Below are positions 28,770-29,000 of a DNA stretch of 29,000 nucleotides, piece by piece. Source of the stretch: Tubiluchus corallicola (Eukaryota > Priapulida > Priapulimorpha > Priapulimorphida > Tubiluchidae); assembly GCA_030141605.1 (NCBI GenBank), contig JAQGDQ010000030.1:605171-634170 (forward strand), given 5' to 3'. Position 1 is the stretch's first letter, and each line of letters starts with the position of its first letter. A program made the translations under genes and the position numbers. A model generated the notes under the pieces. The model worked only from the letters and a program-made list of their open reading frames with translations, had not been told where the DNA came from and made no database searches.

Positions 28770-28925
28770 CAAAATTTATTTACCGTCGCCCATTTAACAG
28801 GCAACATTAGCACTGACTAACAACGAATAACATCTAGGATATACGTCCTAGCGTTTGCAAACGCTGGATTCGAACTCAAGACTGCGTAACTGCAGTCCGA
28901 AATCTAGACCATTCGAAACCAAGAC
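28770..28925 (-). mobile_element. tRNA-derived SINE
   Basis: On the minus strand GGTTTCGAATGGTCTAGA resembles an A-box region. GGACTGCAGTTACGCAGTC forms an anticodon-arm hairpin, and GAGTTCGAATCC is a near-perfect pol III B box. The 3' part runs into GGGCGACGGTAAATAAA, a typical SINE tail. A functional tRNA is unlikely because no acceptor stem closes it. A perfect 16 bp palindrome, AGCGTTTGCAAACGCT (28850-28865), sits just after the B box. Confidence 0.6.
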
Positions 28926-29000
28926 AGGCTTCTTATGTCCGAGATCGTTACCCAGTCAAAATTTGTGTCAGAAATGCAAACAAACTGCATACGTCTAGCC

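Larger units (their letters stand above)
27076..29000. other. Right-end intergenic region
   Basis: Apart from the orphan ORF, the 5S-like remnant and the SINE listed separately, this is AT-rich sequence with no gene I can support. A short direct repeat TTATGTGAGATAC occurs twice near 28688-28720. Confidence 0.7.

Noticed and set aside
28840-28925. Functional tRNA gene
   Set aside because: B box and anticodon-like arm exist, but no closing acceptor stem or T-run terminator is present, and a SINE tail follows.

Overview
The window is animal genomic DNA. Protein-coding segments are short exons joined by canonical GT..AG introns, the background is AT-rich, and the two genes encode animal signalling proteins: a protein kinase A regulatory subunit and an adhesion G-protein-coupled receptor. 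A palindromic element of a type I associate with marine invertebrates, a tRNA-derived SINE, a 5S-like remnant, a decayed LINE and repeated AGGCCT-type words suggest a marine invertebrate. I cannot name the phylum from the sequence.

Positions 1-9876 (+ strand) hold the last eight coding exons of a type II regulatory subunit of cAMP-dependent protein kinase (PKA-R2). The visible 253 residues contain most of cAMP-binding domain A and all of domain B. The N-terminal docking and inhibitor exons lie left of the window. All eight exons join in frame. The 5.0 kb intron at 2956-7943 carries the most striking non-coding structure: a tandem pair of about 1.7 kb composite units. Each unit has a CpG-rich head, an AT-rich middle with a perfect CREB-type TGACGTCA word, and a 650-815 bp strand-asymmetric GGTGTG-type satellite.

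Positions 9877-13568 are the convergent intergenic region with the two 3' UTRs. Poly(A) signal candidates are at 10835-10856 and 12076 for PKA-R2, and at 13111 for the receptor.

Positions 13569-25568 (- strand) hold a complete 12-coding-exon adhesion GPCR. I reconstructed it from splice sites; the phases close exactly to 1045 residues. The order is signal peptide, two cadherin-like repeats, fibronectin type III, two EGF domains, a short Cys segment, GAIN domain with a GPS cleavage site (HL|T), seven transmembrane helices and a short basic/Ser-rich tail. The GPS lacks two of its four usual cysteines. The intron before the TM4 exon contains a decayed tandem copy of the first half of that exon. 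Intron 1 (4.3 kb) contains an antisense LINE reverse-transcriptase remnant.

Positions 25569-29000 are the receptor's upstream flank. It contains a degenerate AGACC-type repeat, a TAATG-type repeat, one orphan ORF ending at a good splice donor, a 5S rRNA-like remnant and a tRNA-derived SINE. No second gene can be supported there.

The two genes belong to connected signalling levels: adhesion GPCRs can act through G proteins on cAMP, and PKA-R is the cAMP sensor. Their tail-to-tail adjacency may still be coincidence.
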